DNA of 60,000 nucleotides from Takakia lepidozioides (Eukaryota > Streptophyta > Takakiopsida > Takakiales > Takakiaceae), in contig CM060734.1 of the NCBI GenBank assembly GCA_030704615.1, positions 53,462,042 to 53,522,041 of the forward strand, read 5' to 3'. Every line of letters begins with the position of its first letter. The stretch's first letter is position 1. Made by a program: the position numbers and the translations under genes. Positions 41,826 to 53,205 of this stretch are shown piece after piece. The notes under the pieces were generated by a model. It worked only from the letters and a program-made list of their open reading frames with translations, did no database searches and had not been told where the DNA came from.

Positions 41826-43640
41826 ACTAGGCGAAACAGGGGCTGTATGGATCATATCTTCACTCTAAGCCAGATTATCCAGGGAAGGAAAAAAGAAGGG
41901 AAACCCACTTATGTTTTTTTCCTGGATGTCAAAAAGGCTTATGACACAGTGTGGAGAGATGGCCTATGGTTCCGCCTCTGGTCTTGTGGGATCAAGGGAA
42001 GGATGTGGAGAGTTGTCCACAACTTGTATGCTCACACCAAAAGCTGTGTCACTGTTAAGGGACAGAAGTCCAACTTCTTTGACATAGACCAAGGTGTAGC
42101 TCAAGGATGTGCTCTCTCCCCTCTGCTATTCAATGTTTTCATCAATCAACTCCTCGAGGATGTGGAAAGTGAGGGATTTGGGTTAAGGGTGGGTGATACC
42201 ACCATACCAGCCCTTATGTTTGCGGATGACTTCGCAGGCATAGGGGAGACTCCAACCAATCTCCAGGAGTTGATTGATTGCGCGAAGAGATACTTTGATC
42301 TTTGGGGGCTAGAGGCTAATGTCAGCAAATGTGCAGTGGTAGCATTCAACGATAGAGGGGAGGGAGGAAGTGACCTTAAGTGGGGTAGCCAAGAGATCCC
42401 GGTCCTCCCTTCCTACACTTACCTGGGCGGGTGTTGACAATTGTAATTGGGATGCACATATCCGGAAAGTTGTTCAAACTGGCAAGGGCAAAGCTCTGGG
42501 GCTCACTAAATTTTTTAACTGCAGAGGGGTCAACTCTGAGGTTAAGAAAACCATGCTTTGTCGCGTTATTAGACCTGCCTTGGAGTACGGATCTGCAATA
42601 TGGGTTGATAACTCCAACCAGGCTAAGAATCCATTCAAGTGGGGGTGCTTAAGGAGTGTATGTCAGCATGCTCCAAAACAGCCAATGTGGCTGTTCGGGG
42701 TGAGTTTGGCATTCCGTCCTTAAGCTCCCGACGAGATGAATTCAAGGTCAGATGGTGGGGTCAGCTGCAACATATGCCCAACACCAGATATCCTAAGTTA
42801 ATCGACTCTATATCTTGGAAACAGGACCGCCCTGTCAAACAGGCCAAGTCCTGGCAGAAGAGATTGTACTCATAAGACGTTGTTTGCCGTAGCCTTGTGG
42901 CCATTGACCCCGCGCCCAGTTTGAGCGGGAACAAAAGGGAACAAAAGCAGAAGAGAGTAGAAGAGATTCTCAAGGACCTGGACCTGGATCCGCAAGTCTT
43001 GACCCTGCTGGATAAATCTGACTTAGAGGCTGTAGTGTCCAAAGCCATGTCTGTTGCCATGAGATCGTCTGATGAAAATGAAGTTAGGCAGAAAACTTCC
43101 CTCAACTTGTTTCCAGTCAGTGACATGGGGGAGGACATCTTGGATGACCTCAAGGGTCTACCCACTCTCGGCACTAGACTGAAATTTAAACTCAGGGCAG
43201 GAAGCCTACCTTTGAACAGCAAACAGAAGCAGAGAGGAAAGGGAGAGTGCAATTGTCCGTTGTGTGGGCAATCTGAAGACAGTATTCATTTTCTGATACA
43301 CTGTCCGGGGTTCTCTCACCAAAGAGACGCTCTCTTCAAATCTATCAAGGGAATTGTGCCTGTACCCCTGTTTACCAACTTTGAAAGTCTCGAGGCTGAG
43401 CCAAAAGCCCAGGCCCTCCTGAGGCCTAGTTTTTGGGCAAATCACACACAGCAGATTGATGCTTGTGTGAAGGGATTTCTAGAGGATATCTGGAAAACCC
43501 GGATTAATTCTATATATGAAGGTAAGTCTTACTACCAACGTCAGCCCCTGACAGAGGTAGGTTCTATCCCTTTTGTTCCCGCTCAAACTGGGCGCGGGGT
43601 CAATGGCCACAAGGCTACGGCAAACAACGTCTTATGAGTA
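41826..43640 (+). mobile_element. non-LTR retrotransposon of a second type, 5'-truncated, with terminal inverted duplication
   Basis: Starts inside the RT fingers (RNRGCMDHIFTLSQIIQG), then FFLDVKKAYDTVWRDGL, GVAQGCALSPLLFNVFIN and the catalytic ALMFADDFAG, then KCAVVAF and a thumb (YLGG, frameshift, WDAHIRKVVQTGKGKA). A C-terminal part follows with ILKDLDLDPQVLTLLDKSD and a zinc site CNCPLCGQSEDSIHFLIHC. It differs clearly from the L1-like LINEs elsewhere in the window and resembles Jockey/I-like non-LTR polymerases more. A TAA at 42873-42875, a frameshift near 42430 and another near 42640 make it dead. The last 74 bp are an exact inverted copy of 42867-42940. Confidence 0.82.
42867..43640. 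repeat. perfect 74-bp inverted repeat (arms 42867-42940 and 43567-43640)
   Basis: I compared both arms base by base: the reverse complement of the right arm equals the left arm over all 74 positions, beginning TACTCATAAGACGTTGTTTG. The spacer is 626 bp. The left arm reads through in the LINE frame, so it is the native copy; the right arm is the added one. Confidence 0.95.
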
Positions 43641-43714
43641 ATCTTTCAGATTAGCTCTACGTCATTTTCTTGCTCCAGGCTCATCTCTTTCCTGTGTTTT
43701 CCCATGCAAAGTAC

Positions 43715-43835
43715 TTCAAACTAAGAACAAACCCTGGCTTGGAAGTGGTCTACACCCCTACAACTACTGCTACCGGACTACCTCTAATGAACTTGGTGGC
43801 ATGAAGGCACAGCCAAAGGTTCTAAATGAGAGAGA
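43715..43835 (-). pseudogene. remnant of a PPR-DYW C terminus
   Basis: The plus-strand sequence (AAGAACAAACCC..GGCTTGGAAGTGGT, later AACTTGGTGGCATGAAGGCA, then CCAAAGGTTCT) parallels 37490-37615, the end of the PPR gene, in the same order. On the minus strand a degraded NLRVCGDCHTATKLI-like phrase can be read. No PPR repeats remain. Confidence 0.5.
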
Positions 43836-44185
43836 AGAAAGGTGTCCCGGCCAATAAAATACGTCTGACCCAAAATCTGTTTGTATGACCCAAGCAGATC
43901 AGGGGACTACAAGACTGACTATTAAATAGAAACTGTGGCCTGCCCCACAAGAAAACCATCAAAACCAAGATGCAGCAGTTGTCATGCAATGGTAATGGGT
44001 CACAGTAAGACCTGATGGTAGGCAAAATGACACGGTGCTTCAAAAGCACTGGATCTTGGTTCTGAGGCAATCACTATTCACAAATGTGGCACCTACAGAC
44101 TCCATAACAGCTTTTCCATTTCGCGTCTTCCTTCCATAACTTGTTTCCTATTTGGCATAACCTTAGGCAAGAAATAGAAGCCAGA
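43836..44185. other. no supported gene
   Basis: Non-coding sequence between the PPR remnant and the stop of the TTC33-like gene. It may include the 3' untranslated region of that gene. Confidence 0.4.
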
Positions 44186-47007
44186 CTACACTAATGTTTT
44201 ATCGGTAATGTTGCAAGCTGAACCCACCTGTTGTGTTGTTTGTAAGCATTCACGACCACTTGTGCTCTCCACAATGAGCACCTCCTCTGACCTCTCTATG
44301 GACCCATAACCGGTAACTAACCTATTTATTAAGCTGACTTCTGTTGGCATTATCTCTCTCTCTGTGTCTAGTAGCCTAACATCGTCAGTGATACACTCTT
44401 CCCTCTGTGTTTGCATGCCTGCAGGATCTGCATGGCTGACCTGGCCTTCTGAATTGCCAGGAGTAGGAACTTCTTTCCCATCAACTACCACAACACGTTG
44501 GCAGGATTCCAAAGGACCTGGATTCATGGACTGTACTCCACCAACTGCAAGGCGTGTGGCAGCTGCTGTCCCAACGTAAGACACTTGACGTTGTTTGATT
44601 GCAAGGTGCCGTGCTGTCTCCAAGGCTGCCTGCGCGTCCTCGGAATCAGGCTGCTCACACAGCACACGAAGTTCCACCAAAAAGGGTCATGAGAGGAAAA
44701 CATACCAACTACGTAACCTGCTCTTTTACCACGGCAAATGCCAAATAATTAGAAGCAACAAATCTTCCTAGAAGAGCCACAATAAACGTCAAAATAATCA
44801 TTAATTATGAACTTTTCGGTCTTCAAAACGATAGCTGAAGTGCTGGGGCACAGACAGTAAGACTGTCTCAGTTACTAGAATAGTTATCCTCCAGTACTGA
44901 TGCTGCAATAAATCACTATAGGCGACCCGCCCTCGAGGAGATAAGTACCCCTGGTGGGGAAGGGGCTCTTAGTTTGGTTGGCATCATTGCTCTCTCTCTC
45001 TTTTCCCTATCAACCTTCTGCTGCAAGAACTCTAAGGCACCTCGAGATTTGTGCAGGGAGTCAGAACAATACTGGCTCACTCAAGATCCTTCATTGCTCG
45101 GCCTTCCCTGATATGGATGCACAGCATGCTACACATGATGCATCAAAGGAGGAATCTACCTGAATCTGCAATGCTGTCTGGGAAGTGACAACAGCCAAAC
45201 CAGGCTCACCATAGTTGAGCTGGGCCCTTGCAAGGGTAATCCATGCCTGCAGACATCAGCAATACCATTTTCATTTTCCATATCATCCGACCCTGTTCAA
45301 CCAGCACCACCCACCCTCCCACCTGTTTATAACCCCCCCTCGCTAAATGTGGCTAGTCAACATCCAGTCCTTACCAGCCCAAGAGAATGAACGATTACCA
45401 GAATTTCTAGACAAAGTAGCCATAGCAATTGTATACAACACCCATAATGACATTACTGCAGTTGCACCCCACCATGTGAGTCCTGAACCGACAGAGAAGA
45501 GGTGTACCTCAGGCCATGATGGCTGGAGCTCTGTGGCACCTGCAGCATCAGACAGTCCAGGTCAGCACAGCATGCAACCCGCTTTGCATAGCCGCGCCCT
45601 CCCTCACTCTATGCCTGTCCAAACCCTGCATGAACTGCCTCAGCATGCAGTAGAGAAAGATAATTGAACTTAGGCTCTCAGTCATTTTGCACCATTATTC
45701 ACCACCTCTTGAAGTAAACAAGTTATTTGTCATGGAATCTTCAGCACAGAAGCAGTTGTTCGGTTAAAAGTCTGCCTTTGTGTAAATGATTCCTTGGTTC
45801 CAATGCAAGCTTCCCGCATAAGATTCTTCCCTTTGATCTGTCAGTGACGGCTTCCTACAACACGATGGCTTGTCAAGGTCTTGCAAAAAAGCCCCTGCTG
45901 GACTCTAACTCTCACAGGGTATGATTCTCAGCTCCACCTGTCGCTTGAGCACATCAAACCAAAATCTCTTGTAGGTCCACTGTTGAGCAGGTTGATGAAT
46001 GCCTCCAGTGGGCTCCCCATAATGTAAGGTAGAAGATATTGCGTTGATTGTGCAGTTCTAATATTCTTGCAAAGTGGGAATACATCATACAGCATGAAAT
46101 ACTTCTGGCCAGCTTATATAATAAGCGAGTTTTAGACCCTACACCTTGAAAAGTAAGTCTGCCACTTATAATCGGAAGAATAAAACACACGGAAGAAGAA
46201 GAATTCACACAAAGCAACAAACCATACAGACACAAGCCCATAGGCGAGAGACCGGCAACTAGAGGAGTGCAATCAGAGGAAGTATTAGATTCGTACGAGT
46301 TGCAGCCTGCACAGCAAGCCAGGAGCGACCAAGTTCCATCAGCACCTGCGCCTTCTGCTCGTGCAAAACCGCACTAGCTGGTGTCAAGGCTATGGCTGCC
46401 TCCCACTTTCCAAGTGCTTCCCCATACTTTCCTTCCTGAAATCCCTCCCCAACACCTGCGTTAATCCTTGGTTGCAGCTCCATGTAGCAAAAGAAACACA
46501 CTGAATTCGGATGCTAACTGCTGTCCGACTGCCATCCAGAGCAAGAATACTGGGGCAACCAAAAATTGACCGATAACTTACAGCCGATGATTGCATGTAC
46601 TTACCTGCAGACACTCCCATGAACAAGGGCGCTTAATTCCAGATCCCGCTAGACAAACCTTTCCGGAAACAGCACAGATAATCACTAGAAGGAAGCCCTA
46701 GTACATTTAAACTCACACACACCCCAGTACTAATGCGCACACAGGTTGGAAAAGGACCGCAGACCTCGGCTAGACTGTCTCCATCGTTCTGCAACCTTTG
46801 AGACTGCCGGGTCGTGTCGTCGTCCTCACAACTTTTTGTAATCCCTGTGACCTCGGCCAGTACGGTGGATGGCTCACTCAGACCCTCAAGAGAATTGCTG
46901 ACCGACACTGGGCGCTCGGGAGAAGATGGCTCGAAGGGCAGCCTCCCTGTGAAGGAAGAGGAGAGGGGGCGGGGCCGCTTGCGCTGATTCTTCCATACCA
47001 TCTGCAT
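44186..47007 (-). CDS. TPR protein, TTC33-like, multi-exon
   Basis: Exons on the minus strand: 47007-46765 (MQMVWKNQRKRPRPLSSSF..., start ATG 47007, donor GAG/GTCTGC); 46477-46297 (RINAGVGEGFQEGKYGEAL, LTPASAVLHEQKAQVLMELG); 45246-45160 (AWITLARAQLNYGEPGLAVV, acceptor CTGCAG, donor CAG/GTAGAT); 44650-44186 (PDSEDAQAALETARHLAIKQ to the stop). The order basic head, three TPR helices and closing KQRQ matches animal and plant TTC33 proteins, whose biochemical role is little known. Exon 3 is 87 bp, and exons 1, 3 and 4 are phase 0. Exon 2 ends in phase 1, so a small exon between 46297 and 45246 has not been found. The acidic C-terminal tail of about 130 residues is not part of the TPR fold. Confidence 0.7.
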
Positions 47008-47059
47008 ACTGCCTGCTTCTTTTTCTGGGTACCTTCGGGCATCCAAAGAAGAAAGCAAC

Positions 47060-48021
47060 TCTTTGTGTGCTGGATCCTTGGCAAGTCAATAGAGTCTGAG
47101 TGTATGAGTGAGGGAGAAGACAGAGAAGAGGGACACGCATGTTATCTTCTCTCCCCTAGATGCTACAAGGCCCTCATCCGCCTTGTATCATAAAATGTAA
47201 TAAGGTTTCTGGCACAAAGATTTGACGGAACCAGGAAGAATCAAGAATCCTTAAGAATTCTGTTATGCGAGATGGTCTGAAATACAAAGGTTGTAACCGG
47301 AACCAAAGGAAAGAACAGGGATGATTGTGCTCTTTTAGAGTCTTTGAATTGTGTCTCACTATTAGGAATGCAATCTGTCGCTGAGGGTGACAATGCCAAT
47401 GATGGTGTCTCTGTCCATCTCTCTCTCCTACATTTTGGGATCAGCAACTGCACTTTTTCCTCTATGGGGGTGGGGGTGTAAGCAGAGTGAAATGTTTCGA
47501 AATTTGGTGCAAACCAGAAGGCTACAAGACACTGCAGCCAGCACCCTCATGCTTCCTAAGTATGATAGAAATGCCATGATAGAAATCCAGGTAACCAGAT
47601 TGCATTGCCACAGGCTGGGCACAAGTAGTGAGGGACTTCCCATATCCTGCAATGGGCTGAGACCCCATGACCAGCTCTGGATGGGGACCATGTTCCTATG
47701 CTCGCAAGAATATGGTCAACAACATTCTCTCCTTTGGAGCCCAACTGTGGGAGCAATGTGTGTTGAAATTATTGTCACTGAAATAAATGGCATGAAGAAT
47801 CCAAAAGAGAGAGTATTGACCTGAAATGATATGCAACAAAACTTGGTGATCTCTTTGTCATGCACCCAATGAAAGAATGTGCTTTTTCTGCTCTAAATAC
47901 GTGTAAGGGTGACAGAAGATATCTAGACCTCATTATTTGGAACCAATGTTCATAGTATCAAAACTTGACCCCCTGTTTAATGGCTTAAGGGGGAAGATTG
48001 CTCAAAAGGAGCTGTTGTCGA
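47060..48021. other. no supported gene
   Basis: Between the TTC33-like start and the transporter stop. Open frames at 47387-47824 (plus) and on the minus strand lack domains and balanced composition. It probably holds the promoter of the TTC33-like gene and the transporter 3' untranslated region. Confidence 0.45.
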
Positions 48022-51000
48022 CTAATACAAACCAATCACCTTCCACCAAATGCCTCCTGCCACTGCCCATACAAGAATGTTCCAGACAGCGCAGATTGCT
48101 CCAAGTCTGAACACGTCCTTCAGCTCCACATAGCCAGCTGGAATTACCAAAGCAGAGGAGAGGGGGGGGGAGAGGTGGTGAGGATGTAAGTATTGCAGCA
48201 AAACCAACGACATGACAAAATACAAAAAGAAACTGTCCTCGAGCTTAATAGCACAGTTCGTTCACAGCACTGCCAACAGTTCCCTTTGGCCAAAACGGTG
48301 TATTTGGTACAGTCATCAAGTTACATCTAGCAAATAGTTAGGTTCCTTCTCCAAATGTACAATTTACCAAGATTATTGAACCCTGAACCTCAGCGGTGGG
48401 TGCAAGTGTGTAAAGCTCTTTCTTAACATACACCGTCTGAGGTGTCATTGCCTGCTATGCACAAGCGATCAGGAAATTTTGCTGGAATTGCAAAACCCAG
48501 TGTTGAGGACTGCAGGAGGTTTAGTGGCCTGGAGGAATTCTACCATCAGAGGAATGTTCCTAAAGAGGATCATTCTCTGTGAGAATACCCCGGACAATGT
48601 ATCAGAAATGGATGTTATCTTCAGGGCACATACAAGTTCCTTTCCCCTCTCTGCATCTGTTTTTTTGTTCAAAGGAGTGGAAATACAAAGATGGCAAGGA
48701 AGGAGATCATAGGCAAAGGTTGAGTAGTAGAGGAGATAAACAAGAAAAGACTTCTGACTGAGATGCTAGGTGCTGCTAGAAAGAGGCAGGTTGGTCAGGC
48801 ATCGAAAGGAAACTACCAATGTGTATGAATTTCACTAGACTACATAGCACTGACTTCATTAGACATAGGGGAAGATGAGAGAAACTTACAGCCATAATAG
48901 ACTGCGGCTTGTCCACTGCTGTAGTGTGTGAGTGCACCAAAGAGATTGGTGTTATAGGCCAAACTCAACGCCGCAAGTATAGCAGGAACTCCTGCAGCGA
49001 CATGCATTGCCAAAAAGGCGGAATAGAGGGCACCCACATGCCCTGTTTGGCTGGCAAACATATAGTGGGAGACAAAATATGTAGCCTGGAGCACTCCGTA
49101 GGCTGCTGGCCAGCTCAATGAGTAAGAGGCAAGTGTCTTGGCAACCCCATCAGACATCCATTGGACGAGACCAAGGCTTGACAGATTTGCAGCCATGCCG
49201 ACCAAGACCGCAAACCATGTCAGTGTGTCCCAGGCTGATTTCTCACTGAGGCAATCGTCCCAATTCAGGACACCCAAGAGGAGGAGGATGCAGAGTCCCA
49301 ACATTGCAGCCACCACGCTTGCAATTCCCAGCTTCTCCCTGCGTTGTACAGAGAGGATGGTAAATTACAAGCAAGAATTTGAACCTTTATCAGATGCACA
49401 ATGTTCTTCTGTTCCTAGTCTCTGTGTAGACACAATGCATTATAATAAGGGCACGTAGAGGAAAGAGATGAAAACTTGTTCCAACCACAAAGTTTATACT
49501 TCATATTTCTGGAAGGAGTGAGAAGTGCACAAACACACACACACACAAGCGGGGTTGAGATTTACCCAAACACCCAGAGAGTGACCGCCAGCAACATAGT
49601 TGCAACCATAGTCCACTCATTCTGTGTGACAGGGCCCATGGCCTCCAGCTTCTTTGCAGCTGATGCTGGCGCCTCAGGTGTATCCTTAATCTCTGGGGGA
49701 AATATCTTGTACAGCAAAAGTGGGGTTGTAAGCAAAGCTGTAATCGCGGGAACACTTGCTGCCTTGAACCAGGAGACCCATGGATTTCCAACGATTACTC
49801 CAAGTTCTTGGGCCAGTTTCAGGCAAAGAAGGTTTTGAGCTGCAGCAGTCAGAAAAAGGGCACTCGAGTTTCCGGCTGCCTGACACATACAATCAGCATT
49901 TAGCTGGTCAGGGGCTGCAGAAAGATTTCCATCACCAATGGGAACTGAATTTCACCACAACGCCTTCATTTACAACTTGATTGCGGGAGAGGCAAATAGT
50001 ACATAGCAGGAATTGTGGATATGACACCGCAAGGTACCCTTTGGCATATGCAAAGCTTTCCATGGATTATCACGCATTTCCACAGCGGTGGGGTTAAACA
50101 TATTTGCTGCGTTCTGCATGAGACAAGATTAAGACTCGTGCAAACTGTTTTCGTGTTGAGTTTCAGAGCTATGTTATTGCAGGCCCTGCATGTGGGGCAC
50201 TCAAACCAGACCACAATAATCCTTCCCTTCATTCTTCCCTCCTCACCTCCCTTGATTGTGCTAAGACCCTGATATTGCTTAGTATTTCACAAACTCAAAT
50301 GCAAATATAAATATTATCAAGTCACTAGGCACAAGGTTATACCTGAAATTGGGATTGCACGAGGTAAGCCCCAAGCCTGCTGGAGGATTTATCATTGGGT
50401 AGGCTGCCAGATGATAGAGACAAAGACTTGATAATAGGAAGAAACACGCCTCCTGCGCGAGCAGTGGTGCTAGGCATTGCAGGAGCCAGCAAAGCCTCGC
50501 TCACTGTAAGCCCATACGAGAGCCCAAGCGTGCTTTTACCCAACCATTTCACAAAGTAAGTTGCAATGCGGTCGCCCAACCCTGTTTTCACAAATCCTCT
50601 GGCAAAGAAAAAGGAGATCACAATCAACCATATGACATCGTTTGTGAATGCACCGAATGCAGCTGCAAACGAGAGTGTGCGAGTGAGCACGGCGGTGGTC
50701 AAGCCAAGAAAAGCCCATGCGCCCACAGGGAGTGGGGAGAGGACCAGCCCAGTTATGGTTGATATAAAGATTGCAAGGAGCTGCCATGCTTGACTTGTAA
50801 CAGCTGCAGGCTTTGGAACAAGATATCTGAGTGCAAGACCGACGCCTAGCGACAACACTAGAGGCAGGGGCTTTGCTCCTGCCCACACACTTGTTGTGGG
50901 GCCAGCCTCGTCCTCAATCAGCTCTGAAGTCGCTGTTGCACTGGCCATTGGTTGAACATTACCAATGCCTTTCATCCTATAAGGTCTTGAGATATGTGAC

Positions 51001-51242
51001 CACTGGGTAGTACGCCCTGTGAGGGCGGGAAGCAGAGATCTGCTGAATGCTGCATTGGAGAGAAATGTAGCCTGGGAGATGCATTTTGATGACACAAGAG
51101 AAGGGCAACTGGGGCAGAGTTTAGAGGCTATTTGTGTGGGTGCCGTGTTCTGCATTAGCGCTGAGTATGGTTGGCTATGGCGGTGCCTCAGAGAGCACTG
51201 TAAGGTTTGTACGGTCCTCCCTGCCTGCATTGCTGCTGCCAT
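48022..51242 (-). CDS. plastid dicarboxylate transporter (2-oxoglutarate/malate translocator, DiT type), four exons
   Basis: Exons 51242-50343, 49879-49566, 49338-48890 and 48137-48022 sum to 1779 bp (592 residues), exactly in frame, with GT/AG at all junctions (CAG/GTATAA, TGTCAG/GCAG, GG/GTAAAT, CGCAG/GGAG, GCT/GTAAGT, TTCCAG/CTGG). A transit peptide of about 90 residues is rich in Ser, Gln and Arg. The DASS/SLC13-type membrane domain follows, with many hydrophobic helices: ALRYLVPKPAAVTSQAW, GAFTNDVIWLIVISFFFARG, FVKTGLGDRIATYFVKWLG, MPSTTARAGGVFLPII, NLFGALTHYSSG and the ending ILVWAVAGGIWWKVIGLY. It exchanges 2-oxoglutarate for malate across the inner plastid envelope, linking ammonia assimilation with the cytosol. 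Length is close to the plant DiT1 proteins. DiT1 and DiT2 cannot be told apart with certainty by eye. Confidence 0.93.
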
Positions 51243-53205
51243 CGCCCTCCGTAACTTGAGTGTCTATGAGTGTCTCAATTTATCTCTTCAAAACATCACC
51301 TCCGACTCAACTCATAAAACGTCCCACTGCTTCCCTCCCTCCCAGTCTGTTTCTCTCAAGTCCAGATTTGGTCCAAATCTCTGAACAAAAACGTTCGCCA
51401 CCTGCTGCCCTCCTTGCAGATCTGCACACACAACACCACATTAGCAGATATAACAGATCCGATTGATTGCATTTTACTAGTACATTTGGACAGATGGAAT
51501 TCCCTTACAGGTAGTGGCCTCTACTACATTAGTAACAACTGGTTATGTCTAACATGATGCTTGTTGAATCTGGTGTTTACAGCTGCTAGACTATACTCGA
51601 AAGGGTATGTCTCCATGGACAGATGCAAATTTGTAGTCTGAGTTACCCCCTCAAATCCAGAGAGGTGAAGACCATGAATACATAGCACAGCCATGGCCAT
51701 CATCAGCTCAAAATGTCTGGAATTCATCCACTCTGATGTTGCTGTGGGAACAGCATCCATCAACTCTCAAACCTTCAAATGCACCAGGCAAGCCATCCAT
51801 TGTGAGAAGGGCTGTAGAGACATATACAGTGGCTTATAGTTGTGGACTACTTTTAACTCACTGGTTTTTCCTCATTCCGATAATACTCTATTTTCCTTTG
51901 TGTAGAGACGGTCCAGTGTAAAGTCCGGCCAATCCCTCCCTCACATATCGTATGGATTCCAGACAAACAATGTGCTTGCGTGATCTGTTACAAGATTCAT
52001 TACGCCCACAGTTCAAACTACACTGGGAAACGAGTGGTTGTATACCACAAGAGCCGAAGAACAGGGTGGGCTCTAATGATTCCCGCTCGCATCCCTCGTT
52101 GTGCAGACTGCGAGGTCCGATGCCCTTGTGTATCTGAAGAAAGCAGGTATGACCCCGCATAGAGATTTTGGGGAACCCAGACATGAAGGAAGACACTGGT
52201 GGTCCGAAGGCAGGTTTCCGTATCTTTGGTGAGGCTTGAGAAGTTGCAGGTGATATTGGGTAAATTGGGAACCACAGAGCCTATGAAAGAAGAACACGCG
52301 AAAGAATTCGCACTTTGCACTAAAACCCTTACATCCAGCCCCAGCAGACCCAGGGCCCAAAGCCATGAAATCCAACTTTACAATGTGGGAGGGATTTTGT
52401 GTTTTGCAAAACCATTAAATGGCAGCTCGTTCACTGACAAACAACGATCCTCCCTGCAATGAGAGTCAGGGGTTACCTTGGACTTCTCCCTCGCTATTCT
52501 TCACCTGGGGGTAGTTCTCTGACCTCGTGCCGAAGTCGCCTCCTCACTACCTATCTTCAATTCGTAATCCACCCCCCTCACACTTCTCTCTCCCAAGTTT
52601 CTCTCCCCTTCCTGATATAGCAAGGCCCTGGATCGGCAGCTCTCTCATCGACCTCCTCGCCTATGAAACTGCTGGATCTGCGTGTTGAAGGATATCCTCG
52701 TCCACCCACCTCGTTGGGATAATCGACGGCGGTACATCGTTGGTTTCTGCTACCAATTTTTTCGTGGCGTTGTTTAGCGCATCCGTTTCCTTGTGCCTCG
52801 ATCTGCGTGTTACTACTTGGCCAACTGCCCAATCATGCTTTTCCTAGAAATGCAACATACAGATAATATTTTCTCTTCCCTTCCGTAAGTTTTTGACTGC
52901 ATGCGAGGGATCCCTGCACGACAGATCCTCGATTCTCTTGGGTGAGTGAGAGGATACCATCTGCAGGAATCCGGGCTTTCATCCAGGAAGTGCGAGATCA
53001 TCCGCGAGCAAAAGATCAGGCGCCTGTGTTCTGCAGCAATCGCACCGAGATGAGTGAAATGCAACCAACACTAGGCTGGGGAGGCACAGTTGGGTGGACT
53101 GAGATGTTTGCAAGAGCACCCACCAGCAGCTGTGCGGGGGTGTGTGTGTGGATGCACCACACAGGGCAGCCATGCCCGCCTGTTGGGCCCCTTCAGCTGG
53201 CCGCC
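51243..53205. other. no supported gene
   Basis: Holds the upstream region of the transporter (minus) and, farther right, CT-rich sequence (52480-52620) resembling a 5' leader for the plus-strand acetyltransferase. Short frames on both strands show no domains. Confidence 0.4.

Noticed and set aside
47387-47824. 145-codon plus-strand frame between the TTC33-like gene and the transporter
   Set aside because: No recognised domain and no supporting splice or promoter pattern.
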